Assembly: GCF_024345375.1 (NCBI RefSeq) | Contig: NZ_JAGQAZ010000001.1 | Coordinates: forward strand, 620,001 to 684,000 | Direction of reading: 5' to 3' | DNA length: 64,000 bases | From: Cyanobium sp. WAJ14-Wanaka | GTDB taxonomy: Bacteria > Cyanobacteriota > Cyanobacteriia > PCC-6307 > Cyanobiaceae | Shown here: piece after piece, positions 56,668-64,000 of the stretch | Layout: each line of letters begins with the position of its first letter | How positions within the stretch are numbered: the first letter of the stretch is position 1 | The notes under the pieces: generated by a model | What the model was told of the DNA's origin: nothing | Seen by the model: the letters and a program-made list of their open reading frames with translations, nothing else | The model's database searches: none | Made by a program: the position numbers and the translations under genes

Positions 56668-59600
56668 TCAAAAGCGCAGAAACAATTGCAACTGGCCGCC
56701 GACAGCACCCTGGCTGTCAACAGTCCCCTGCAGATTGATCAAATCAGATGCCCTGTAGTTGAGGTTGAGCTGGGGAGGCACATCGGATCGATTCGGAGCC
56801 GCCAAAATTGATGTATTGAAGCGTTGGGTGATATCAAGACCAATTTCCGAACCCAGCACCAGTTGCGGTGGCACCTGGCCGGAGCGCTGGCTGGTGGTGC
56901 CGTTTACGTAGGTATTCACAAAAATGGGATAGAGCGCAAAGCTGACCCGCTGGCCAAGGGCATCACTCAATCCGCCCAGCACCGGTGAAAGCAGGGTCTG
57001 GCCGAGGGCCGTGGCCAGGGCCGCACCGGCCTGGCCAGCCGCCAATCCGGCAAGGGTGTTGCCGCCAATCAGCGCCAGGAGCCGGTCCTCAGGCAGGGGA
57101 GGGGAACTGCGCAGTTTCAGGTTGCGGGCAAGCTGGTCGGCCGGGCCGCTGACACTTAAATAGACCTTGACCAAATTCAACTGGTTCAACGAACTCAAGC
57201 TGCCCTGGTTGGAATAGTTGTCGAGGGAGGGGCCCAGGGGGGTCCCGAGGCTGTTGCCGGGCAGATTGAGGCTGTCGGATATGCGCGTTTGCAGGGCGAT
57301 GTCGATGTAGGGGATCAACCCCATGGAGGGGGTAAAGACAGCGACGTTTGGATTGGCTTGATCCAGGCTAAAGCTGGTGGTAAAGAGGCTTAAGCGGCCC
57401 TTCTGCAGCCGCACCACCCCGGAAAGCGAAAGGCTGGGGTCCAGGCGCCCATTCAGTCGGAGCGAGCCGGCCGTACCAAAACTCGCCACATTCGGCACAC
57501 CAACCATCAGATCGGGGCCAAGCTTGAGCCGCAGGTTGTTGAAACCCAAAGCCGAAAAGCGCGGCATCGCCTCCCGCACGGAGGCACTGGATGCACTTTC
57601 AAGTTCTGGCCCCAGTAGCACCAGAGGTTTCTGGAAATTCCAGCGCTGTTCCAGCAACTCTTTCACTGAGCTGCTGGGGCGGCCACCGCCAGCGGGCACC
57701 ATTTCGCCAGGCGCCACGTTGATGCTGCCCTTGGAAATCGCCAGGTCGCCGGCCATCTGCATCGAAGTCAGGCCACCGTCGATCTGGAGTTCGCCATTGG
57801 CCAGGGCCTTGATCCGGGGGAGGGAAAAGGGCACGGCCTTGATACCTATGACCAAGCTCCGATTGCCAGAATTGGGATTGCCCGGATTTGAGTTGGCAGG
57901 GTTTGAATCGGACAGTGCTTTCAACAGCCCCAGGATTCCCTTGCCCTCAATGCGGCCGGCGGCGCCGACCTTGGCAGAAAGTTCCTGCACCACCACCTGC
58001 TGAAAATCAAACAAGGCCAGGAGCTGGACCGATGCCAATTTCTGGCCAATAAATCCCAATTCGGCATCCCTCACCCTCAAGAAGCCATTTGCAATCGGAT
58101 CTGCAACGCTGCCGCGCACCAACAGCTGTAGATCCGCTCGGCCCCGTTGCCAATCCACGGCCGGTTCCGCTAGCCGGGTCAAGAAGCGCAGGCCATCATC
58201 CCGACTGGCTAGGCGCAACTCCAGGCCCTGGGCCTGGGCATCGAGTGGCACTTTCCCGGCCAGCTCGAGGGAATTCTGGGCCCCCGCACCCTGCAGGGCC
58301 AGGTCAAGCACCAGGTTGTCTGCCTCGAGGGCAATGCGACCGCGCTTGAGCTCGAGGGCGGTGTCCTGCAGGGCCGCACCACTGAGCCCCAGGTCCAGGC
58401 TGAATTGGGGACGCTTGCCCCCGAGGCGAAACCGTCCCTGGGCCAGCAGGGAGCCCCGTAGCTGCTGGGGCACTGGGGTCAGCAGCGCCAAAAGCGAGAG
58501 GGGCAAATTGGCCACACTGAAACTGCCGTCGCCGCTAAAAAGTGGTCCCTGGAGGGTGATTTGCACAGGCTCCAGGCCGAGGGCCCTGTCCTGGTCGTTG
58601 TCCGCCTGCCAGAGGTGGGCCTTGACCGTCAAGCCCAGCTTGGCGGCGGCAATGCTGGATCCCCCAAGGCTGAGATCGGCGTCGACTAGAGCCCGTAAGC
58701 GCTCGATTTTTTCAAGGGAGGTGCTGTTGGCCTGGCGATCGGCTCGAGCTGCCGCAAGATGTTCCTGGGCAGCTAGCAAGGCGGCCAGTTGCTGCTGCAG
58801 CGATTGGCCCAGGCTGTCGATGGCAAGCAGGCCCAGGTCCTGGGCTTTGCCCTGGCGGGCCAGGCCAGCGCCCCGCCACTGGGGGGCTGCGGCCACCAGC
58901 TGCCTTAAAAATTTGTCGGAAAGCTGGCGAGCCTGGAAATTGGCCCAAAATGGGCCCTGCCAGCGGCCGCCCCAATCGAAGCCCAGCTGGCCTCCCCCGA
59001 GGGGCAACAGGGAACCCTTGGCAGAAAATTGGCGGTTGCGATAGGAACCCTCGACCGTGGCTGAACGGGCCCAGACCCCCAAAAAGACCGGCCGATCAAG
59101 CGCTGCCCTGACCCCAAAACCCAAGGGCTGAAGGGTTAGGTCACCCTGGCCGCTGAGGCCCCCCGACAGGGGTTGAAGGCGCCGACTTGGCCCCAGGGCC
59201 AACTGGACCCCATCTAGGGGGAGGTTTTGGGCCTGCCAGCGGTATAGGCGGGGCGTGCCCTGCAGCACCAGGCTGCCGCCTTGCCGCTGCAACCGCAGCT
59301 GAATTGGCACCCAGCTGCGGTTGAAATCGGCCGTCAAAAGGCCTGGGCTGCCTGGGGTTTGGGGGCGTAACTCCAGGCGCCCGCCACCAGCGGCATTACC
59401 CAGCCAACTGCCGGCCCAGGCCTCCCTTGAGCCGAGGGGGCCCGCGCCGGGTTGGTCAAGTTGTATTTGCAGGTTGGGGGTGATGGCCCCCAGTCGACCA
59501 ACCAGCTGGCCCTGGCCAGACACCACCCCCTGCAGTGGTGCCCCCACCAGGCCGCCTAGGCGGGCCAGGGGCATGGGGGCAAGGGCGAGATCCAGCTGGA

Positions 59601-60981
59601 GTTCGCCGCTGCCCAGGCCGCCCCTAGGGCCAAGGGCAACGGGCAGGCGGCCGGAGGCCTGCAGATAGCTACTGCGGAAGTGTTGAAGCCTTAGGAGCGA
59701 GTTTTGCCAAGCCAAAGCTGCCTGCCAGGGGCCCACCAGGGGATTTGTCGCCTGACGCGCCTGGACCTCTAGCTGGCTCTGATTACGGGCCAGGCCCAAT
59801 TGGAGGTTGCCCTGGATCGGCTGGCGCCCCAGCCAGCTCTGCTGGGCTGTTCCCTGCCGGAGATCATGGGGCCTGAGCTGCCAGCTGGCCTGGGCCTTCA
59901 GCGGGGGCAGGCCCTTGGCGAAGGGCCCCAGGGTTGCCTTGCCCTTTAGCCAGGAACCCTGTCGCTGAAGCAGCAGCCTGTCGAAAACCACAGAACCCCT
60001 TGGGCCCCTGCCACTCCAATGGCCGCGCCCTTGGAAATTGCCCTGGAGCTTGCCCCACTGCCAGAGCAGGGGCTTGAGCGCAAAACTGTTGCCCTGGCAG
60101 CGCAGCTCAAGGCGGGAAATCCGCAATGGCCCTGCCGGAGCCGCCTGATGCCAGGCCAAATCCCTTGCCTGCAGTTGTCCCCCACAGCTGGGCTGCTGGT
60201 GCTGCCAGTTCCACTTCAACAAACCGGCCACGGAACCCTTGAGCTGGATGGGAAGTCCTAGGGCCGGTGCCAGAGCACCAAGGTCCAGAAACTTAGATCC
60301 CAGTTGGCCGTGCCAGCGGCGGTCGCCCCAATTGCCCCCGAGCCCAATCTGCAGGGATCCGGCCGGGTTAATCGGTCCCCGCCCAGCCGGGGGGCTGGGA
60401 CGCACCGTTGCATTCAGGGCCAATTGATGCAGGTGCGGCTGAATCGCAAATCTCCCGGTCAGCAAAAGGGGCTGCTTGCCCTTGCCAATCCGCACTTCGG
60501 CGGCATCGCGCAGCCGGAAGCGAAGATCCAGGCGTGGAGCTTTCTGGCCAACGGCAGGGGGGCCCAAGACCCAATACTGGCCCTGGCGATTGGGCTTTAG
60601 CTCCGCCCTCACCCCCTCAAGGCCGATCTGAACAACCGGTGTTGAGCTGATCAAGCTGGCCCCCAGGTCCAGGCTGACGGAGCCGCCCGTTGAGGACAGC
60701 TGGGATTGATCCGCAGGGCCTGGCCCCAGGCGAGTGGGACCCACCCGCACCCCGCCCCAACCGAGGCCCTGGTAGGCGCCGAGGCTGAATGGATGGCCCA
60801 TCACCCGGGCCACCTGGCTCTCCAGCACAGGATTCCAGCGGGCAAAAAATTGCCTGAGGGCCTGGTCCACCAGCCAATGGGAGGTCCAAAGGGATCCCCC
60901 TGCAACAACAGCCACCAGGGCCGTGACCCGAAGGGCCAGGGCGGAGGGCCTGCGGCTGGGTTGGAAGCCTTGCTCAGGCAC
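56668..60981 (-). CDS. tamB: TamB-family translocation/assembly module protein
   Basis: 1437 residues. A single N-terminal membrane anchor (RVTALVAVVAGGSLWTSHWL, about 18-37) is followed by a very long beta-rich repeat region, then the C-terminal DUF490 domain: NNLRLKLGPDLMVGVPNVASF, GVVRLQKGRLSLFTTSFSLD, NLVKVYLSVSGPADQLARNL and the end TVDSQGAVGGQLQLFLRF. TamB and its relatives form a lipid- and protein-transporting bridge from inner to outer membrane. The gene is GC-rich and Gln/Gly/Leu-rich. It is the first gene of a minus-strand run. Confidence 0.92.
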   Translation of the reverse strand: MPEQGFQPSRRPSALALRVTALVAVVAGGSLWTSHWLVDQALRQFFARWNPVLESQVARVMGHPFSLGAYQGLGWGGVRVGPTRLGPGPADQSQLSSTGGSVSLDLGASLISSTPVVQIGLEGVRAELKPNRQGQYWVLGPPAVGQKAPRLDLRFRLRDAAEVRIGKGKQPLLLTGRFAIQPHLHQLALNATVRPSPPAGRGPINPAGSLQIGLGGNWGDRRWHGQLGSKFLDLGALAPALGLPIQLKGSVAGLLKWNWQHQQPSCGGQLQARDLAWHQAAPAGPLRISRLELRCQGNSFALKPLLWQWGKLQGNFQGRGHWSGRGPRGSVVFDRLLLQRQGSWLKGKATLGPFAKGLPPLKAQASWQLRPHDLRQGTAQQSWLGRQPIQGNLQLGLARNQSQLEVQARQATNPLVGPWQAALAWQNSLLRLQHFRSSYLQASGRLPVALGPRGGLGSGELQLDLALAPMPLARLGGLVGAPLQGVVSGQGQLVGRLGAITPNLQIQLDQPGAGPLGSREAWAGSWLGNAAGGGRLELRPQTPGSPGLLTADFNRSWVPIQLRLQRQGGSLVLQGTPRLYRWQAQNLPLDGVQLALGPSRRLQPLSGGLSGQGDLTLQPLGFGVRAALDRPVFLGVWARSATVEGSYRNRQFSAKGSLLPLGGGQLGFDWGGRWQGPFWANFQARQLSDKFLRQLVAAAPQWRGAGLARQGKAQDLGLLAIDSLGQSLQQQLAALLAAQEHLAAARADRQANSTSLEKIERLRALVDADLSLGGSSIAAAKLGLTVKAHLWQADNDQDRALGLEPVQITLQGPLFSGDGSFSVANLPLSLLALLTPVPQQLRGSLLAQGRFRLGGKRPQFSLDLGLSGAALQDTALELKRGRIALEADNLVLDLALQGAGAQNSLELAGKVPLDAQAQGLELRLASRDDGLRFLTRLAEPAVDWQRGRADLQLLVRGSVADPIANGFLRVRDAELGFIGQKLASVQLLALFDFQQVVVQELSAKVGAAGRIEGKGILGLLKALSDSNPANSNPGNPNSGNRSLVIGIKAVPFSLPRIKALANGELQIDGGLTSMQMAGDLAISKGSINVAPGEMVPAGGGRPSSSVKELLEQRWNFQKPLVLLGPELESASSASVREAMPRFSALGFNNLRLKLGPDLMVGVPNVASFGTAGSLRLNGRLDPSLSLSGVVRLQKGRLSLFTTSFSLDQANPNVAVFTPSMGLIPYIDIALQTRISDSLNLPGNSLGTPLGPSLDNYSNQGSLSSLNQLNLVKVYLSVSGPADQLARNLKLRSSPPLPEDRLLALIGGNTLAGLAAGQAGAALATALGQTLLSPVLGGLSDALGQRVSFALYPIFVNTYVNGTTSQRSGQVPPQLVLGSEIGLDITQRFNTSILAAPNRSDVPPQLNLNYRASDLINLQGTVDSQGAVGGQLQLFLRF

Positions 60982-61060
60982 CTAAGCCATCCCCCGGGGC
61001 CTTGCTTGCCTTGTTTCAGCGCAATATAGGGGCGTTGTCGAGAGCAAATCTCCCGTGGGC

Positions 61061-61528
61061 ATGGCCGCCGATCCGATCCTGTTCGTGGCAGGCCAGTGGC
61101 TGGGAGCAGCGAGCGGGGCCCTGGCGGTTGTCACCATCACGGCCTACCTGGCCCGCTGGGGCATTCGCTTCCGGTTGGTGGGGGTAACCAGCTTCACGGC
61201 CCTACTTTCCCTTTCCTGCCTGGCATTTGCGATCAGCTACACCCCCCGGGTCAGCCTGGAGGGGGCAGTAAGTGTGCCGTTGGTTTTCGATAACGGCAGC
61301 GACCTGGTAATCGCTGCGGCTCCAGCTGATTTGCCCCCCGCCAGCTACGAGCCCACCGTGCAGCAGGTGGCCCAAAATCTGCGCAGCAGCGGCCGCAGTT
61401 CCCCTGATGGCCTGGTCCATGTCCGCCTGCGCCGGGTGGAAACCGTCGGCCCTGGCGTTAGCAAACCAGTGGTGCTGGCCGAGGTGACCCGTGATCTGGC
61501 CAGCGGCAGCGTCACCCCGGGCCGGTGA
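61061..61528 (+). CDS. Ycf51/DUF2518 family protein
   Basis: 155 residues from ATG 61061 (GTG 61055 two codons upstream). Two hydrophobic segments (ILFVAGQWLGAASGALAVVT and LVGVTSFTALLSLSCLAFAI) anchor it, then a soluble part with FDNGSDLVIAAAPADLPPAS and VHVRLRRVETVGPGVSKPVV. The pattern is that of the plastid-encoded Ycf51 family. The function is unknown. It diverges from tamB by 79 bases. Confidence 0.85.
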   Translation: MAADPILFVAGQWLGAASGALAVVTITAYLARWGIRFRLVGVTSFTALLSLSCLAFAISYTPRVSLEGAVSVPLVFDNGSDLVIAAAPADLPPASYEPTVQQVAQNLRSSGRSSPDGLVHVRLRRVETVGPGVSKPVVLAEVTRDLASGSVTPGR

Positions 61529-61537
61529 TCTAGGCAG

Positions 61538-61942
61538 ATGGCCCTAAAGCTTCCGGCCCATTTCTCAAGAGAGCTGAAACAGCTTGACCAGGCAAATTTG
61601 GCCAGCTGGCCCCAACTCGCCGCAATCAACGACGCCGACCTACGGCGCCTAGGCCGGCAGGGGGGAGCCAGTGAGGCAAGGCTGATCAAGCTGCGCGGCC
61701 AGGCCCGCCTGATCGTGGAGGTGGGCCTGGAGCCTGAGGAGGCCGCCCTACTGCTCTACGCAGGTGTGGCCACAAGCCAGGGGCTGGCCGAAGCCGATGC
61801 CCACCAGTTGCTTGTCCAAATGGGGCGGCTGCAACGCAGCCTCACGGGGATGGCTGCACCGTTGCTGGATCTGACAACCCTGCGGAGCTGGATCCTTAGG
61901 GCCAAGAAGAGAAAACCCAGGAGGCAAACTGACCACAGCTGA
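61538..61942 (+). CDS. DUF4332 family protein (helix-hairpin-helix-like)
   Basis: 134 residues. The repeats LASWPQLAAINDADLRRLG and ATSQGLAEADAHQLLVQMG each resemble a small helix-hairpin-helix unit, as in DUF4332 proteins, and the C-terminus is basic (AKKRKPRRQTDHS). DNA or RNA binding is a guess. It starts 9 bases after the Ycf51-like gene. Confidence 0.7.
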   Translation: MALKLPAHFSRELKQLDQANLASWPQLAAINDADLRRLGRQGGASEARLIKLRGQARLIVEVGLEPEEAALLLYAGVATSQGLAEADAHQLLVQMGRLQRSLTGMAAPLLDLTTLRSWILRAKKRKPRRQTDHS

Positions 61943-61977
61943 TCGCCGGGGGATCATGGCGCTCCTTAGGTATATGG

Positions 61978-62277
61978 ATGCGGGTTAAAGCCATGCAACT
62001 CAAATCGCCTGCCATGGGATGGGCCTTCCTGGCCGCCCTAAGCCTGGGAGCTACCAACCCGGCCTTGGCCCAATCCCAGCTACTTGAAAAAGTCAAGCAA
62101 AATCCAGCTGAAGCAAGGCAAATCTGCGCAGAACTGCGCCAGCTCAACAGCTCGGGGATCAGCTCAACCTCCCCCCAGGCCATCAAGGTAATCGCCAAGC
62201 AAAACAACCTTTCACCCATGGATGCTGAGGTTCTCAGCACCTACGTGATCGGGCTCCACTGCCCTGATGTGCGCTGA
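61978..62277 (+). CDS. Small secreted hypothetical protein
   Basis: 99 residues with a clear signal peptide: residues 1-31 (MRVKAMQLKSPAMGWAFLAA then LSLGATNPALA) end in an ALA-QS cleavage site. The mature 68 residues are helical with two cysteines (RQICAEL and GLHCPDV), likely a disulfide. I do not recognise a family with certainty. Its TGA is followed directly by the GTG of the next gene. Confidence 0.75.
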   Translation: MRVKAMQLKSPAMGWAFLAALSLGATNPALAQSQLLEKVKQNPAEARQICAELRQLNSSGISSTSPQAIKVIAKQNNLSPMDAEVLSTYVIGLHCPDVR

Positions 62278-63894
62278 GTGGGTGGAGATGGCGTCACCGG
62301 CCAAGACGTCAGAGGCCAAGGCGTCATAGGGCCTTGCGTCACCTGGCAAGACGTCTCGATGGCCTGCACCGATGGCATCCAGCTAGTCAGCCGGCTCTGG
62401 AGCCCCCCTGGCAAAGGCCCCTGGCCCGCCCTGTTAATGCGCCAGCCCTACGCCAGGGCCATCGCCTCCAGCGTCACCTATGCCCATCCGGCCTGGTACG
62501 CCCAGCACGGTTTTCTGGTAGTGGTCCAGGACGTGCGGGGCCGGGGAGATTCCGGAGGAGATTTTCAAGGATTCACCCAGGAGGCCCGAGATGGCGCCGA
62601 CACCATCAGCTGGCTTCGCCAACTGCCCCAATGCAATGGACGAGTTGGCAGCTACGGCTTCTCTTACCAGGGCCTAACCCAGCTACTCAACGACAGCAGC
62701 AGCTCAGAGGCAGCTTCCCTGCCCGACTGCCTGGCCCCGGCCATGGCGGGCCTTGATGAGCGGCTGCATTGGGCCAGTGAGGGCGGAGCCCACTGGTGGG
62801 CCCTGGGGCTGGGCTGGGGGCTACAGCTGGCGGCCCAACGCTGCCAAAGAGATTCAGACCTGGAAGGTTGGCAAAAAATTCGGACAAGCCTCGAAGACGG
62901 CAGCTTCCTAAACGAAGGCCTCCAGCTCCTGGAGAGCTACGACCCCTCGGGCATGGCCCTGGCCTGGTTGCGGCAAGACCCCCGAAAGGCCCAGGGCTGG
63001 GTGCGCCACCAACCGCCAGAAGCCCTGCTGAGGAAGCCGATGCTGCTCATTGGCGGCTGGCATGACCCCCATCTGCGCGGGGTGTTGGATCTATGGGAAC
63101 GGAGCCGAAGGGCGGGGGGAGATCCCCAGCTGCGCATAGGGGCCTGGGGCCACCTGCATTGGCCTGGTGGGGCCGATGCCATGCAACTGGCCTTTTTTCA
63201 GCACCATCTCCAGGACAAAGCCCTACCCCAAAACCACCAGGAGCAATTGGCCTATCAAGCCAGTGCCCATGGCCCCTGGGGCCCAGGGCCCCAGCAGGAG
63301 GCGCCGATCTACTGGGAACTCCATCCTGAAAATGCATCTGCCCAGGATCCTGACCAGGATTGGAGCCAGTATTTGGTGCATGACCCCTGGCGGCCGGTGC
63401 CGGGGCGCGGCGGCCACCTCGGCCTTGAGAGCGGCCCCTGTGATCGGGCCGATCTCGATGCCCGCAACGACGTGATCTGCTTCAGCAGTGCGCCGCTGGA
63501 GCAGCCGTTCACCCTGCTGGGCAGGCCCAGGCTGGAGCTGGCAATTTCCGCCGATCAACCGGGCTTTGATCTTTGCGCCTGCCTCTCGGTGCTGCACACC
63601 AATGGCTCGGTGCGCCAGCTCTGCACTGGCGTGGCCCGCTTCCTAGGTGAGCACTGCTTGGAAAAAAGAATTCGCCAGCTGGAGTTCCAACCCCTAATGG
63701 TCCAGCTCGAGCCAGGAGAGCGCCTGCGCCTATCACTAGCCGCCAGTGCCTGGCCCCAGATCGCCCTAAATCCTGGCGATGGCACCATGCCGATGGGAGG
63801 AACCAGCGCCAACCATCGCGTGATCAGCCTGGAACTGGGCAAACCAAGCCTTGGCGTTTATTCCCTGCTTGGCGAGCAACCCGGCGTCAATTAG
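62278..63894 (+). CDS. CocE/NonD-family hydrolase (X-Pro dipeptidyl-peptidase type)
   Basis: 538 residues if GTG 62278 is the start; ATG 62359 (MACTDGIQLVSRLW) is an alternative. Catalytic features are VVVQDVRGRGDSGGDF (with the strand/loop), GRVGSYGFSYQGLTQLL holding nucleophile S129, the later GGWHDPHLRGVLDLWE and GAWGHLHWPGG with Asp and His, and a C-terminal jelly-roll (FTLLGRPRLELAISADQPG). The N-terminal 30 residues derive from a repeated GGCCAAGACGTC-like DNA sequence and may not be translated. It is an esterase or peptidase of unknown substrate. Confidence 0.9.
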   Translation: MGGDGVTGQDVRGQGVIGPCVTWQDVSMACTDGIQLVSRLWSPPGKGPWPALLMRQPYARAIASSVTYAHPAWYAQHGFLVVVQDVRGRGDSGGDFQGFTQEARDGADTISWLRQLPQCNGRVGSYGFSYQGLTQLLNDSSSSEAASLPDCLAPAMAGLDERLHWASEGGAHWWALGLGWGLQLAAQRCQRDSDLEGWQKIRTSLEDGSFLNEGLQLLESYDPSGMALAWLRQDPRKAQGWVRHQPPEALLRKPMLLIGGWHDPHLRGVLDLWERSRRAGGDPQLRIGAWGHLHWPGGADAMQLAFFQHHLQDKALPQNHQEQLAYQASAHGPWGPGPQQEAPIYWELHPENASAQDPDQDWSQYLVHDPWRPVPGRGGHLGLESGPCDRADLDARNDVICFSSAPLEQPFTLLGRPRLELAISADQPGFDLCACLSVLHTNGSVRQLCTGVARFLGEHCLEKRIRQLEFQPLMVQLEPGERLRLSLAASAWPQIALNPGDGTMPMGGTSANHRVISLELGKPSLGVYSLLGEQPGVN

Positions 63895-63912
63895 GGCAAA
63901 CTGTTGCCGCGA

Positions 63913-64000
63913 ATGATTTTTAGGGCCCCGATGCAGCGCTTTTTTGATTCTCTCAGCAAAACGCTGCTAGCCAGCGCCCTAGTGGGAGGGGGCTTAATCG
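63913..64000 (+). CDS. Start of an unidentified gene, cut by the window end
   Basis: ATG 63913 or ATG 63931 opens a frame that runs off the window. It reads MIFRAPMQRFFDSLSKTLLA and continues with small and hydrophobic residues (SALVGGGLI), as in a signal peptide or an N-terminal membrane helix. Too short to identify. Confidence 0.4.
   Translation, partial: MIFRAPMQRFFDSLSKTLLASALVGGGLI

Overview
The window is chromosomal DNA of a GC-rich unicellular cyanobacterium, most likely an alpha-cyanobacterium (picocyanobacterium of the Cyanobium / Synechococcus group). Support comes from an NDH-1 subunit (ndhD), the phylloquinone genes menB and menD, a solanesyl-type prenyl diphosphate synthase, cyanobacterial glycogen synthase, many cyanobacterium-restricted small families (DUF1816, DUF3288, DUF1350, DUF760, DUF4336, DUF2605, Ycf51/DUF2518, DUF4332) and an undivided, intein-free dnaE. 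Species cannot be fixed from sequence alone. Genes are densely packed, often with 1-4 base stop/start overlaps. No prophage, insertion sequence, CRISPR array or rRNA was seen. The only RNA gene found is tRNA-Pro(GGG), and no gene-free stretch exceeds about 210 bases.

Layout. 1-10.7 kb (minus strand): dnaE (3' end cut by the window edge), gatA, a DUF1816 protein, an RlmB-like rRNA methyltransferase with a long Arg-rich extension, Mini-RNase III, a STAS protein, carA, trpD and a DUF3288 protein. 10.7-16.4 kb: ABC exporter, msrA, three overlapping small ORFs, tRNA-Pro with terminator, a DnaQ-like exonuclease on the other strand, then peroxiredoxin and DUF1350. 16.4-22.7 kb: acs, a HAD phosphatase, prenyl diphosphate synthase, murI, a nitrilase-family amidase and comB. 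22.7-30.6 kb (mostly plus): ubiD family, a cysteine-free Rrf2 regulator, aroA, glmU, then a divergent locus with a LexA-box-like palindrome, a 37-residue membrane peptide, a DASH-type cryptochrome with an eroded N-terminal half and an overlapping second photolyase-family gene. 30.7-39.3 kb: murF, an anchored hypothetical protein, glgA, menB and menD on minus; lepB and DUF760 on plus; DUF4336 on minus. 39.3-51.1 kb (plus): NRAMP transporter, two hypothetical proteins, trpS, thrS, glk, thrB, ndhD and an M3 oligopeptidase; DUF2605 lies on minus. 51.1-64 kb: esterase and rlmH (minus), a kinase-like protein plus a DOMON-like protein (plus), folB, proA, ROK kinase and TamB (minus), then Ycf51, DUF4332, a secreted protein, a CocE-type hydrolase and the start of another gene (plus).

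Most of the window is housekeeping: translation (gatA, trpS, thrS, rlmB, mrnC, rlmH), amino acids (trpD, aroA, thrB, proA), envelope (murI, murF, glmU, lepB, tamB), carbon storage and sugar phosphorylation (glgA, two unrelated glucokinase-type genes, acs) and photosynthetic electron transport (ndhD, menB, menD, prenyl synthase). The least ordinary part is 27.45-30.65 kb, where two atypical photolyase/cryptochrome genes sit behind a perfect palindrome resembling a cyanobacterial SOS box. Secondary points of interest are inverted repeats bracketing thrB, a degenerate 15-base repeat after the NRAMP gene, the RlmB extension and the overlapping trio before the tRNA.
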